Shown: in pieces, positions 1 to 12,196 of the stretch | Layout: each line of letters begins with the position of its first letter | How positions within the stretch are numbered: position 1 is the first letter of the stretch | From: Eupeodes corollae | Lineage: Eukaryota; Arthropoda; Insecta; Diptera; Syrphidae | Length of the DNA stretch: 64,000 bases | Assembly: GCF_945859685.1 (NCBI RefSeq) | Contig: NC_079149.1 | Location: forward strand, 52,842,991 to 52,906,990 | Reading direction: 5' to 3' | Position numbers and translations under genes: made by a program | The notes under the pieces: generated by a model | What the model was told of the DNA's origin: nothing | What the model saw: only the letters and a program-made list of their open reading frames with translations | Database searches by the model: none

Positions 1-721
1 TAAACAAACCAAATAACATTCTTTCGAAAATAAACAGGAATTTATTTGTTGTAATATGTTCGTTTTTTTTTTGTATTTTCTTTTAATTTCTTTTTATGAA
101 TTCATGCACGAAATGCCAAATGCTAATACGATCAAAAATCTTTTAAGAATGAATACAAAAACAAAATGAGATACATAAGTTATTACTTTAAGAAAGTTTA
201 TAATAAAATAAATAAATATCAAATTGTTTTTTTTTTGAATTAAATTCTTTAGTTTAAGCTGAATATTTTCTTGTTTTTCTTTTAAATATTAATCTTACTC
301 GTTTTAAAAACAAATACACAAAATAATCATAACTCAGAAAGAACATACGCACAAATATCTTACTTATAAAAGATTTAAAATTTAGGTTTAAAGCTATGTA
401 TTATAATATATTGTTGTTTGCTTCTTTTTATATTTATTTTTTTAATGTTTGCTCTTTTGAAAAATATAACAAGCGATCAGACTTTAATTTGATTTAAATA
501 TAAATATATTTTTTCTCTTTCCATTTAAATGCATAATAGTTGTGTGTTGTGTGAAGTGTAGGTTGAAGTTGAAGTGATGGTTGATGGTGTACATTAAGTG
601 AATTTGTTTGTTTGATTTAAATTGGAATTGGAATTTATAGGGAAAAAATGTTACAAGTACATACAAGCTAGCTGTTGTTGATTAACAAATTGTGTAAATC
701 TGTGCTTGGTTGCCTAGTTGT
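1..721 (-). other. 3' UTR / downstream region of the TBC1D25-like gene
   Basis: AT-rich sequence with no convincing coding potential lies just 3' of the stop codon of the minus-strand TBC gene. TTTATT motifs on the plus strand (AATAAA on the minus strand), for example at 41-46, could be poly(A) signals. I see no tRNA, repeat or other gene here. The 3' UTR assignment is inferred from position only. Confidence 0.45.
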
Positions 722-3700
722 CTAAGAAGTCGTCGAGTTAAAAGTACCACTGCTGCTGGTGTTGTTTTTTTCTTTTTCAGAGAAAGTGGTGCGTGCATTT
801 TGGTTTTTAATGTAGTCAATATACATGCAGCGGGCCTGGTTTAGCACTCGGGTGACGTCGTGCTTGCGAACCATTTTGTCAAAGTGCATAGCAATCTCGT
901 TGTAGTCCATGCCACTTTTCATAATCGGTGTGCGATGTTGTAGCAGAAGAGTGAGGCATAAGAAAATGAGGAATGGATGGCCGCCGCCAAGTTCACTAGG
1001 CGGTGGTAGGAAGTTACTGTTGGTAGGAGCACCCTTCGAGAATGTGATATCAGCTGTTGTGGCTTCTTCGACCTCTAGATCGGGGCATTTTGATTGTGCT
1101 TCTACGAGTGGTTCGGGTGTGGTAGTGGAGCTGACCGCTTCAATAAAAGGATTTAGGCTATCAATTAATGGAATGAGTTGTTCGGTATTGGTAGTGGAGT
1201 CGGTGCCAAATTGGAAAACTTCTTCCTCGTACTGTTCCACTGCAGGAGGTTGAGAGGATGCTTCACTGGGATCCAGTATTTCATTGAAATTACAACTTGA
1301 ATTATTGGACATCTGATGCAGAGGATTTTCCCAAACAAAAACATCTGATCTTGTGCTGCTGCATGTGCTGATGCGTTGAGCCGCATCTAAATTTCGGGCA
1401 TCACGTTCTCTACGCCGAACAATCAACTCGTTTATGTCGGGACATGTTATAATTTCATCCTCTTTTAGGTCCTCAACTAAGTCCATTGAATCCCTATCTA
1501 GTTTTTCATATTCAATGTCCGACGTTATTGGCGGAGGTTCAACAATAACCGTTGATGGACCAAAGACTTGTCGATCCAAATTCTCCATTTCGAGGCGTAA
1601 TTCACGTGTCATTGCAGTGGTCATTGGATAATATTCTTGCTCCTGAATATCATCGGGAGTTATATTTGGATCGTTTTCGATCTTTTGTGGAAATTCTTGA
1701 AGAAAGTCCCTTTTTAAATCCAATTGCAATTTAAGCGCTGAAGGCACCGGCGAAACAGAAGAATTTTGCGCCATCATCGTATCGCTCCAGGTCTCTGCTG
1801 TTGACGAATCAGAGTCCTCAACAGAGGAAATTCCTCTCGATAGTTTAAGCAGTGGATTTAGTACCGAACTATCGGTTCGTATACCTGCTGGTTGAGAACT
1901 TGAGGATTGCTTGTCCAACATCATACGAGTTCGATTTATCGAAGATAAATTTAGGAATTCATTGAAATTTTTTATAAGTTTAGGCTGTGCCCGATTTGCT
2001 TTTCCAGTATCAGTATCGTCACTTATAGCTGCTCCTTTGGATCTCTCTAGTTTGTGAGAGCCCCCAATTCCTGATGACGCAAAAGTTAAATAAGAATATA
2101 AACACACAATGTACATAAAATTACAAAAAGTGAAATTTAAATTAAATCCTATAACTAAAAAAGTTAAATATCAAGTAAGTACATATTTCAGTCTTCCATC
2201 TCTAAAGGTGGGCGATTAATTAATTAATTTTATTTTAATAAATAATCATTAAAAATAATACTCACCCTTGCCTCCTCTCTTGTTGGCGACTATTTTCTCC
2301 TTAAGTTCTTTAAAATGACCACCACCTCTTTTTCCTGCCTGTGCGTGTGTCTGAGCCTGCACTCCTCCACTGGTACTCGTTATCTGCTTTGCAATTATAT
2401 TGCTGACAGCATTGTAGTTGGAGAAAATGTTTTTGTTGTGCAGTTTCATGATGCTCTTTGGAATTGTACGCTTTTCTTCACTGTTGCCGTCCTCACTGGC
2501 TGTGTCGGTACTATCGAGAAAGGCATTTGTTGTGGTGGTAGCAGCAATAGTTGATGATGGAAGCACGTCTTGATCGTCGTCGTTCTGCTTTCCAACATCT
2601 TCCATAAACGGATTTGTTGGATGGAAAACAAAATCTTCCTCTTCTTCTTCTGCATATTCACCGTGAACGTTTTCAACGTCTTCAGTTTCTCCTTCCACAG
2701 AAGTTTCTCTGAACTCATCGAAATTCCTCAGTTCAGTGGAAGTTAGTTTGTGGCCATTTTCATTTAAATGCTCCATTAGCATCATCATTTTCGACTCGTC
2801 CAGACTCTGATGGGCTTTGGAAACATTTCGATTCTTTCGTATGCTTCTTGAAGAAATGTTATCGTCCATACTTTGGTTGAGGCGCTTCGTACCGTCTAAC
2901 CGCCCACCTGGAGAATTTGTAAACGAAGTAGAGAGATTTTGCGACGAGCATGTAGAACTAAGCGACACCGAAGAGCTCTGGCGACGCAAGGCGCAAATTT
3001 TCGTGTACGGGTTCTCTCTAGGCTTCGCGACAATATACGATGGACTAGCAGGTGGCGGCTCCTCTGGTAGAATCGGCTCGAATTCCTTCTCGTAGAGGGC
3101 TAATTCCCCAGTCAACGACTCATATTTTAATGAGCTCCATTGCACTTCGAGCATACGCAAGGCGTCCTCGAAAGGAAACTCCCGCTTCAGTTCCAATAGA
3201 AGCCAACGATAGCAGAAGAGCAGATCGTCGGCCTGTTGCAGCTTTAGATACTCATAGAATTCTGGATCATAGAAATTCAATGCCTCTGTGAGATGGGTGA
3301 ATTTCTGCGTCATAGCGATTCCGTCAAGCATAAAATTTACCCGCACTCGGGACATGATGGCACAAAAGCAGATGTACGCTTGGGCCTCATCGTTCATGGT
3401 CACCAGCAGAGGAGATGCGATGTCCGACATTCCTTGGCAATAGCTCACCGACGGGTGATTAAGGGCGTATGTGGTCAGGATGTTGAAGAGGGATGCTATG
3501 TTCTGGTTGTCATCACTACCAGCATAGAATGGATGCAAGCGGTCCGTTCGGAGAACATCCTTCTTTACCATGCTTGTGACATAAGACAACTCGCTGTCGA
3601 CGCAGCCGCGCTTTACGGCAATCTTCCATGTGTCGCGTAGCTTAACGTAATAGTCCGACTTTCGCTTCATGTAGTCCATCCTTTCCCGTCCATTCATTCC

Positions 3701-4518
3701 GTTCGGATAGACGTTCAGGATGTGCTTCCACACGACACGCCTCAGACTCGGATCGATTCCACCCAAAAAAATCACCTTACGCAGCTCATCCTGCCGCAAA
3801 ATCTGTCCGACCGGGTCGAGAAACATTCGAAACTCGCTGTCAGATAATGGAGGACGAGGTGGTAGTTGAGATAAAGGTTCATCGTTCATGTTGAAGGCCT
3901 TCTGCACAATAGAGAACGTCTTCTCCATTTGGTTCATTATCAGCCCAGGCAATTTGGTTTGCATGCTTTGAACATACTTCTGGCTCATGCCAATCGACTG
4001 CTGAATGGGTTGCATTATCTCCCGCGCCCCCGATCCGAAGGTAGCTGGCGGCGTCTCGGCCTCCCAGTCACGCACTTCAGTAAAAGGTTTTATGTCTATC
4101 TGCAAAATCAGACACGGTTCGGTCGAGGTCTGAATTGAGAGGTTGTGGATGCGAAGGAACGCTGCATCCAAATCCCAGTCGGACAGTACTGCCAAGTAGA
4201 TTTCATTGCCAGCCGGGTCGAAGGCTTTGTATTTGATAGAGAAGTCAGACTTGATGTCAAACGCTTTGGCAAGAATGCTGTACAATACATCGAGCGATGT
4301 GATTTGTGGGTCGACGCTGAACTTTCTCCATTCAGGTGGAAGATTTGGTTCACATTTCTGACCACCAAAAATAGAACATTAGACATTTATTTTATTTTCT
4401 TAGCAGACAATAAAGGAAGGAAACACAAAGGGAACGCATAAAACAGTAAAAAATGCAAAATACCAACCTTGACTTTAACACGAACAGCTTCCCTTGTGTA
4501 TGAATAGATGCTGGCCAT
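722..4518 (-). CDS. TBC1D25-like Rab GTPase-activating protein (TBC domain)
   Basis: Three exons, 4518-4468, 4357-2266 and 2070-722, join in frame (phases 0 and 1) to give about 1163 residues. The start is ATG at 4518, because the first exon reads VRVKVK directly into the next exon's KCEP, as in vertebrate TBC1D25/OATL1. An N-terminal PB1-like region precedes the TBC domain at about 215-425. That domain shows the arginine-finger motif DVLRTDR (about 284-290) and the glutamine-finger motif SYCQG (about 322-326). The family signature FLCLTLLLQHR..IM..G.DYNE..MHFD lies near the C-terminus. TBC proteins accelerate GTP hydrolysis by Rab GTPases; TBC1D25 acts on Rab33B and late autophagosome steps in mammals (family knowledge). 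The protein is much longer than the human one because of a disordered acidic and Ser-rich middle, roughly residues 430-1070. Orthology is inferred from remembered family sequence, not a search. Confidence 0.93.
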
Positions 4519-6409
4519 TTTTTTAAGCTGAGCAGTTGTCGTCTTAGTTTTCTTCTTATTTTCGAATGATTCCGGAATTAACAAAGTTCAGCTACATGTT
4601 TCCAATAATTAATTGATGGAACCTAATTTTTTGTGTCTGCAGGCAGGTAAGAGACGCAGACAGGCGACGACGACGACATATCTTCAAAATATCAAAATGA
4701 AAATCACAAAAAGAGTGTTCTTTTTTGTCCTCTTGCTCTTCGTCCTGTGAAAAGTGAAATTTAATTTTAGTACCTTAAATATTTTAGCACTATTACCATA
4801 TGTCAATTTGACGTTTTAGTTTACTTGTAGCTTTTAGGAGGATGTGTTGAAAGACTTGGTATAAAAACAATCGAATTGTTGTTTTTCTTAAGCTACACGA
4901 CTGATTTTTCTTAGAGCTGCTCTAAATGAGTAACTAACATCTTGAAGCACTTCCATCTTTAAGTTGTTATAATAGTTAAAGCCTTATTTTTTAACTCGTT
5001 TTATTTGCTTCTATTAATGAAAAGCAAATTTATAAAGAAAATACATGAGTATTGAGCTAAGTATACAAGATTGGAAGATCGTCCAATATTGGCCCAACTG
5101 TCAAAAATCTTCAATATGCGACATTTGCCTGTTTCATATCAACTGAAAATTGTCCTTTTATACGTTTGGTTGGTTTTATAGAAATATTAGATAGTTTTTG
5201 GTAGAAAATCGGTTGACAAATGCCGACAATTTTGTATCATCCAATTAATAATTGTCTGTTTACACGGTTGGAGACCTTACAAAACAATGAAATTAGTACA
5301 CTCATTGCAAGATAATTTTCTCGACAGATGACAGTAAATATGAAGATTTATTTCAGAAGTGATACCAACAGGAAGTGCAGAAACATTAAACAAATTTCTC
5401 AAGTATCCAATCAATTTCAACCTTTATTTTTATAATTTCATTTCGTTATTTAGCCAAACGTTGACTTCTTATTTCTTTTGATTTTCGTAGTTTTCAAAGT
5501 TCTGCAATCTTTTGTTGTTATTTTTTGTTAAAAAAAACTTTCTGTCAGTTAAAAATTGCATGATGTTCTTTGAAAAGAACATCTTTCAATGTCCAATTAG
5601 TGGACAACTGTCCAATTATTTGAAAATACAACAAATTTGGTGTTAAGACGAGTACAAATGATTGCAAGAAGTCAGCCAATTTTTTGATAGAAAATTTGAG
5701 AGATTTACTGCGAACTTGTCACTTTTGGCAGATAAAATTGGACCGATCGAAAAATGCTTAAAATGTTTTGCGAAAAATCCAAAGTCGTCTAAGTATATGA
5801 GTGACATTTTGACATTTCAAACTTAGAGTTATGTTTTCACAATTTTGAGAAAACATCATATTGCATGTTTGAGAATTTTACTGTAGTCCGTCCCAAAATG
5901 TTTCGGGTTCAATAAAATCTACAAAACATCTTTCTTAATTTAATGAGTATTCAACGGTGAATATCCTAAATAAACCGGATATCAACTGGAATCGGCTTAA
6001 ATGATGGTTAAATATCAATCACCGAACACTCGTTCTTGCTATTGCTCTCTCTGACTTTTTCTATAAATATAATAGAGACAGCTATTGTCAAAGCGGTTAT
6101 CAGCATATATAACGAATAATCTAAGCAGAAACGAACTGTCAAAATGTATAAAAAATCAAATAGAAAATCATAGCAAATGTTGATTCTCACATTTACGCAA
6201 ATACTTGTAAGAAGTTTTCCTGCCAACGTCTGCTGGAAAGTCCCGCACATGTATATCTGTTCTTGTCTTGCGTCCCTGCATACATTCGGGATGAATATTT
6301 TCGAAATCATTGCTTAAAAACGTTTCAAAATATGAAGTTGAAACTTCAAATAGATTTTGTTTTTCAAACTTTTACCTTAAAAGATCTATCAAAACGGAAA
6401 ATACTTCTT
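4519..6409. other. Intergenic region upstream of the TBC gene
   Basis: The first part (about 4519-4600) is probably 5' UTR of the TBC1D25-like gene. The remainder is AT-rich, with many short stop-broken frames and several TGACA/TGTCA-rich stretches. I see no coding exon, RNA gene or recognisable transposon. A 100-codon minus-strand frame at 6008-6310 resembles nothing I know. Confidence 0.5.
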
Positions 6410-6633
6410 AAGGCCTGATCAAACAGAACGTGGCTTGGAGGTAAGAAACAAATTTTGCTCGTCCCGTTTTCTATGTGTATTGAAGTATACGTTGTTGTTC
6501 AAGCAGAATACGTGACCGAGTATAACGGTCACAAATGGAACGCGACCGGCTTTTGTTTGATGTATCGGAACGCGGGGGACAGCGGTGCGTTATAACTGTC
6601 CGGACCGGACTGCGTTCTGTTTGACCAGGCCTT
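6410..6633. mobile_element. 224-bp MITE-like element with 21-bp terminal inverted repeats
   Basis: The left end (6410-6430) begins AAGGCCTGATCAAACAG. The right end (6613-6633) is its reverse complement with one mismatch over 21 bp. The interior is GC-richer than its surroundings, has no coding frame, and contains further short inverted segments around GTATAACGGT and GTTATAAC. The flanks read TTAA on the left and TTCA on the right if the outer bases are counted, so a piggyBac-like TTAA target is possible but imperfect. A small non-autonomous DNA transposon is the best reading; the superfamily is unresolved. Confidence 0.65.
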
Positions 6634-6794
6634 CAGACCTAATGTCAGAACAGTTTTGTTTGGCTTCTGCAAGAAAATGGAAATATTAATTATTATTTTA
6701 GATATGCTTGCTTCTTAATTTTGATTTTCATCATATTACAATTCTCTAATAACTCATAGCACCAAAAAGGAATTTGGCACTTAAAATTTTTAAC

Positions 6795-6896
6795 CCTTCG
6801 ATAGCTCAGTTGGTAGAGCGGTGGACTGTAGTGTTAAAATTAAAAGCAAGTTGCATAGAAATCCATAGGTCGCTGGTTCAAATCCGGCTCGAAGGA
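6795..6896 (+). tRNA. tRNA-Tyr (anticodon GTA) with a 29-nt intron
   Basis: The cloverleaf folds completely. The acceptor stem is CCTTCGA (6795-6801) with TCGAAGG (6889-6895) plus discriminator A (6896). The D arm is GCTC/GAGC. The anticodon stem is GTGGA with TCCAT and a loop containing GTA (6828-6830). The T arm is GCTGG-TTCAAAT-CCGGC. An intron of 29 nt (6832-6860) sits after position 37, the canonical place for eukaryotic tRNA introns, leaving a 73-nt mature tRNA. Internal A- and B-box promoters are intact, and a T-run from about 6909 suits RNA polymerase III termination. It looks functional and stands alone, with no other tRNA in the window. Confidence 0.97.
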
Positions 6897-8369
6897 AACC
6901 ATGTGTCTTTTTTTTAAATTATTTTATCATCTTTAAATAATATTGGACTCAATGTAAAAATCCAATTGGGAAAAGTAAGTAAAGATATCTATGTGTTTTC
7001 AAAATACAGCCTTAGCAAGATTACCGATCAGAGGAATTTTCGCCGATTTGTACCAAATCTACGAACTTTGCACTATCCTAACCGTTCGAAAACGAAAATA
7101 TGAGAAACCTCCCGAAAATGTTTTGATGTACATAGAATAAAAAAGTACGTTGACAACGTCAAACTAGAACAATTTTCAATAGTGGCGTAGTTTTTTACTT
7201 GAAATGTCTAAAAATAACATCTTCAACATTGTAAGCTGATGCCCAAATAGCGATCTATTCAAAATAAAACCTCAAATTGGAAAACCCTATAGAAAGTATT
7301 TCCTTATAATTCTTGTGCAATATATCGCAGCTTTATAGTTTACTTCTGAAATGTATGAGTTTTTTCTCTTCAAAATTGATTTTTTGTAAAAAATCTTAAA
7401 ATTGTTTTACTTTTAAAGATTAACAACAAATACAAACAATCTAAAATAGGGCACCGCTTAAAAATGTTCTCTAAAGTAGGTTCTATAACAGAATCAGCTA
7501 GGTTCCCAAAATCGAGTGAAATGAAGTCGAAATCTAAAGAAAATGTTTTCAGGTTTCTATCTTTCGATCGATTTCATAACTTCGAACATTTTTTGAAATA
7601 ATTCCAAGGGAAATCAAAGCAGCCGACATACACTTCGTGTACATGGATGAGCACAAGCATTTTTCGGTTTTTTGGGCGATATTTCTTAAACCCTTAAGTT
7701 TTTTGGAAAAACCCAAATGTGGAAAGAATGAGGTATGTATTAAGTTTATATTGCAAACAAAAATAAATACAAGTTTTTTGGCTGTTTTTCCGAAGAAGGT
7801 CATCAAAACTACCTGTTTTTTTTTTGTTTCACAAGAATAGGGACAAGATCTGAATTTATGTACCTATTAGCGTGTTTTATATACTCTGATTGATTGGGAG
7901 CTTAGAACGAGTATTTATAAGAAAGAATCAAGAAGTATAGTTAGAGGTTAGGGTCTAACCAAAACGCTACTTTATTTCAATATAATCTTTATATATATGT
8001 TCATACCTTATGCTTTCCATATTTGGGGTTTTCTAAAAAACCTAAGGGTTTAAGAACATTTTCTGTAGATTTGCGATAAGCAGTTCCCAAATATCGGTAC
8101 TATGATATCGAAGAATAGTTTCTAAATATGTCTTCAAACTATTATTGCTGTTAAATTATATCCTCATGTTTTATTTCAAATAACAACAACTTAATTTGAT
8201 TGGATTTAAATCGCTTGAAAATCTCAAAAATCTAAATTTAGAAGACATAAATTATTTTTGTTTTAAGTTCGAAAAAATAAAGAAATCGATATCGGCTAAA
8301 GTGAATGTCAGAACTCTAATTTATGTTTTGAGCCGATTTCAATTTCAATACGAATAGTTTCGACAAGTT
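6897..8369. other. Intergenic region, nothing recognised
   Basis: AT-rich sequence between the tRNA and the BEL/Pao remnant. Short frames at 7549-7806 (-) and 7637-7840 (+) overlap each other and match no family I know. I see no splice-consistent coding exon and no repeat termini. Confidence 0.45.
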
Positions 8370-10290
8370 TTGACTCATCAAGCAGAAACATTAGAAACTT
8401 CTGTAGTTCAGCCGTTGTGTAGGAAGTGTAATAAAAAGCAACATCATTTACCTCAGTGTGTTCAGCTCAAAGCATTGCGAGAGGATCAAAGACGTTCATT
8501 TGTGAAAGAGAATTCTATATGCTTCACTTGTTTGGATTCCTCTAAACACGACTGGAGAGTTTGTGCCAAGAAGAAAATTTGTGGTTTTAACGGTTGTCTA
8601 AGACGACAACATCCTTTGTTGCACTAATCTAGTTTTAAAGTCGGTTCATTTGTTCCGGAGTCTCACATTCACTCTTCTCATATTTTCAAAAATAATTCCG
8701 TAATGTTTAAGATTATCCCGATTAGACTTCATGGACGGGACAGTAAATTTGTTGATACGTTCGCTTTCCTTGACGATGGTTCGTCCTTGACAATGCTGAA
8801 AAAGAATTGTTTGAAGATCTTGTCCTAGAAGGAGTTATAGAAGATTTGACTCTGCAATGAACTAAAGGTGTGACTCGTTTGGAAAATTCTTTTCGAACAA
8901 CTCGTGTATGCAGTGAATGATTTGGATCTACGTAGTCAATCTGTTGATGTCTTCAACTTAAAGCTGAAGTATTCGCAACTTCGTGGTTTACCATTGGTGG
9001 ATTTGGTAAATGCTAAGCCAAAGATATTAATTGGACTGAAGAACCTTATGCTCTCAGAACTCTTCTTAGGTGGATGGTGTATGGAAGGGCTAAACAAATT
9101 TCTTCAAGCTCATGCTTTTCTTGTGTTCACCAAGTTTGCATACCTGCAATGGTTTTCACTTTTCATAAAACTGTAAAACAAGAAGATGATTCACATGATT
9201 AGGTCAAACGTCACTTTTCCACTAAAGAGTTTTGTGTTTCGCCTCCTAGAAGTGTCTTGGCAAGTCGAGAAGTCAGTCGAGCAATTGATATAATGGAAAG
9301 TTCTCTTATTGTAGTCCGCCAACAGTATGACATTGGTCTTCTTTGGTGTGCTGATGATGTCAAACTTCCAGACAGTTATTCGATGGCACTAAACAGATTT
9401 GTGGACTTCCTTGAAGAAAAAACCCCATCTTCTTAAATGGAAAAATAATTATGTTCAAGGTCTGTTAGCTAAGGGATATGCTTGAATCGCATCAGAAGAA
9501 CAATTGACAAAGTCATGGCTTCGTTTTTAGTACTATTCAACTTTCATTGTTACAAATAAGGTGCCAGTGAAACCAAGATGCGTCGCTGATGAAGCTGCTA
9601 AGAAAGGCACAGACAACCTTGTGTCATTACATACATGCTGGCTAGTTTAAATTTAGTGATAAAATGATACCTGTAAATGTTGATTTAAAGGAAATGTTCC
9701 ATCAAATCCGAATCAAGGAAAAGGATCAGCAATGCCAAAGATTTGTATGTAGAGATGGTGACAGTTCACGTCAGCCTACGGTGTACATAATGCAAGTAAT
9801 GATGATAAGTCCCAGATGTCCACAATTTTTAATAAACTATCATGTCAATTTGTTTAAAGAAGATAATCCAAAAAAAGTTGATTCTAAAGAAACATACGTT
9901 AATAATTATTTTAACAGCCATGACTCGGTGCAAGAAGCAGTTTCTATAACCAGAGATGCAATCTGAATCTGCAAATCTATGATTTTCGATTTGGTTTCTA
10001 TGCAATCTAACGAATCCTAACGAATGCGAAGCCTATGTTTTACCACATCTTCCTGTGGACCCCGAAGACCCAAAACCGCTTACACTAAATTTGATGCTTT
10101 TTGACGAAGACAATAGGGATATAACTGCTCCGGAAATTTTTACAGAGAGTGATTTCTGCAGCAGGCTCCACAGTAGAAGGTAGCTACATTTGATGTCTCA
10201 AGTTATGAAGCGGTGGTATAAATGGAACCAGAATACAAGACAAAATCAAAGTGATCAAACACAAGAGATCATCAGGAAGGCTTGCTGTTC
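8370..10290 (+). mobile_element. Decayed BEL/Pao LTR retrotransposon
   Basis: Fragments of a BEL/Pao polyprotein appear in the correct order but in broken frames. At 8370-8627 there is a gag-type zinc-knuckle region (CRKCNKKQHHLPQC, then CFTC...H...C). At 8700-9180 a retroviral-type aspartic protease contains FLDDGSS. At about 9664-9790 there is a short reverse-transcriptase piece (VDLKEMFHQIRI). At about 10030-10290 the integrase C-terminal region (VDPEDPKPLT, then SRLHSRR and VMKRWYKW) remains. The whole is under 2 kb, where intact BEL elements need 5-6 kb, so most of pol is deleted. I could not identify LTRs. It is non-functional. Confidence 0.8.
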
Positions 10291-11173
10291 TAGATTTAAA
10301 GTCTTCAACGTAGTTTTCAGACGGTACCGGGAATGTCATCAAACCATATTTGTTATATCATGTTTCATTAGTTTTATAATCTTTTGCTTATTAGGTTTTA
10401 AATCGTAAATTTAATTTTTCACATGTTCAAAAAACTACTTGTTATATCAGTAATAATCGTTTTTCTTTGACTTTTTTTATTATTATTTTTTCGAAATTTT
10501 TAGAAATAAGTCTGTTCTAAAATCTTGTCAAGAAGTCTTTGGTTTTAATTTTTAAATTGTTTTTATTTTTGTTCATAATTGTATACATACCAATTTGTAA
10601 GTTTGTTTGTCGTTAAATGTTTTATATGTTTAATTCGTATTTGTTCTAGAAAATAAAATCGTACAGTTTCCGAAAAATCAGTTTGATTTTTTGGACAGGT
10701 TATTTGTTATTTGGAAAACTTAAAGCGGTGCAGCAATTAGGGCTAAACGCTAAAGTGAACATTTTAGTTATAAGACTTTTTTAGAACACTGTTGCAAGGC
10801 ATGGTCTAACTACTCCCTGATCGTATATGTGAAATCATCCCAAGATTCCAACAGTTTTCTAAATATGCCCTATTTAAGAGCTAAAATACAACAGTTAAGT
10901 GGGGTTTTGGGTGCGTTTCATGCAGATATGTATGTTAAAAAAATTGTTATAGGCAGGAATCAAAAGAAAGCAAAAAGGAAAAAGGGAGTTAAATCAAACA
11001 AAACAAAAACCTTATTTTGTGTTCTTGACACCAGAAATTTAGAAAGTTTGCCAAAAAAATTAGTCTTTTTTCCTAGGAAAACAATGTATTGGATTAGAAG
11101 AAGAAGATAGGAGTTAATTTATGAGAATGAGAAAAAGTTTCAGAGACAAAACAACTTGTATTGAACAATTCGA
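10291..11173. other. Region between BEL/Pao remnant and repeat copy A
   Basis: A 93-codon plus-strand frame at 10829-11110 is Lys/Arg-rich at its end but has no recognised domain, no splice support and no likely start context. It is probably chance or old transposon sequence. No other feature is visible. Confidence 0.35.
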
Positions 11174-12196
11174 AAAAAGAGGCTGGGATGTGACCTACAC
11201 TGATAACTTCCCATTCCGTCAGTCGATTTGTCTTGCATAAAAGCTTGAAGGTGTTCGTTGTTGTCAGTTGATATGCGTAATAATGTTTTGTAGATTTCAG
11301 TTTTTATGAAAAAACAGACTGTTGGATTTTTTGAAAAAAATATTGAATATCGAAATAATATTTCTGTGAAATAAAAAAAAAGTTTGAAGACAATATTTTT
11401 AATTTTTGAAAAGCTAAAAGTAGTTTAAAGCCAGTACCTTAAAGTTTTGAAAAGGTATTTAAGTCCAAAATGAATTTTCACCAACTTCTATTAATTTTTT
11501 TGTTTAGGTTTTTATATTTTGTACAACAACTGTCAATTAGATTTTTCTCAAAATTTTTCCGAATGTTGAAAACAATAAGTTAAAATAAGTCGGAAGCCAT
11601 TATCTCAAATTTTTAAAAAGATATTTGTGTCGAAAATCAATTTTTACCAACTTTTGTTAAATTTTCTCTTAAGTTTTTATTTTTATAAAAAAAATGCCAA
11701 TTCAATTTTTCTCAAAATTTTACTGAATGTTAAAAGCACTATTTCTTATAGGATAAAACGATATTTGAGTCGAAATTCAATTTTTACCAACTTTGAGTAA
11801 TGTTTTGTTTAGGTTTTTATTTTTTATAAAAAAAAACTGACAATTTGATTTTTCTCAAAATTTTACCAGTTGTAAAACATTTAAAAAATTCGAGTTAATA
11901 CATTTTGTATTTGAATACATTGAATTTTTTTTCCAAAAATAACTTGTTTATTATCATGTTACAATATATCATATACAATTTAATTCAAGTCTCTAGCATC
12001 GATATGTAGTCGATATTTCTACTGGTTCTTGAGTTATGGATGACGAAAACAACTTCGCGAACGTACGAATGTACGTACACACGCACGCACAGACATCTTT
12101 CTAAAAATATTTTATTTCTACTCTAGGGACAAGAAATGTCAAAATTTTCAATTTGACAAATTGGACCAATTACAATAACTTCCTATGGGAAGTTAA
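11174..12196 (+). repeat. Hairpin-ended interspersed repeat, copy A
   Basis: About 1.02 kb. It begins AAAAGAGGCTGGGATG and soon reads GATAACTTCCCAT. It ends in the palindrome AACTTCC-TATG-GGAAGTT (about 12177-12194). Inside are about three copies of an AT-rich block marked by TTTACCAACTTT-type motifs, about 140-166 bp apart. Then come a GTACG-rich stretch (12060-12092) and a conserved ACATTTC/GACAAATTGG segment. The same ends and core occur in copies B, D and E. There is no coding capacity, so it is a non-autonomous repeat of unassigned class. Confidence 0.75.

Noticed and set aside
10829..11110. A 93-codon frame with a basic C-terminus
   Set aside because: No family resemblance, no upstream signals, and it sits between two transposon remnants.
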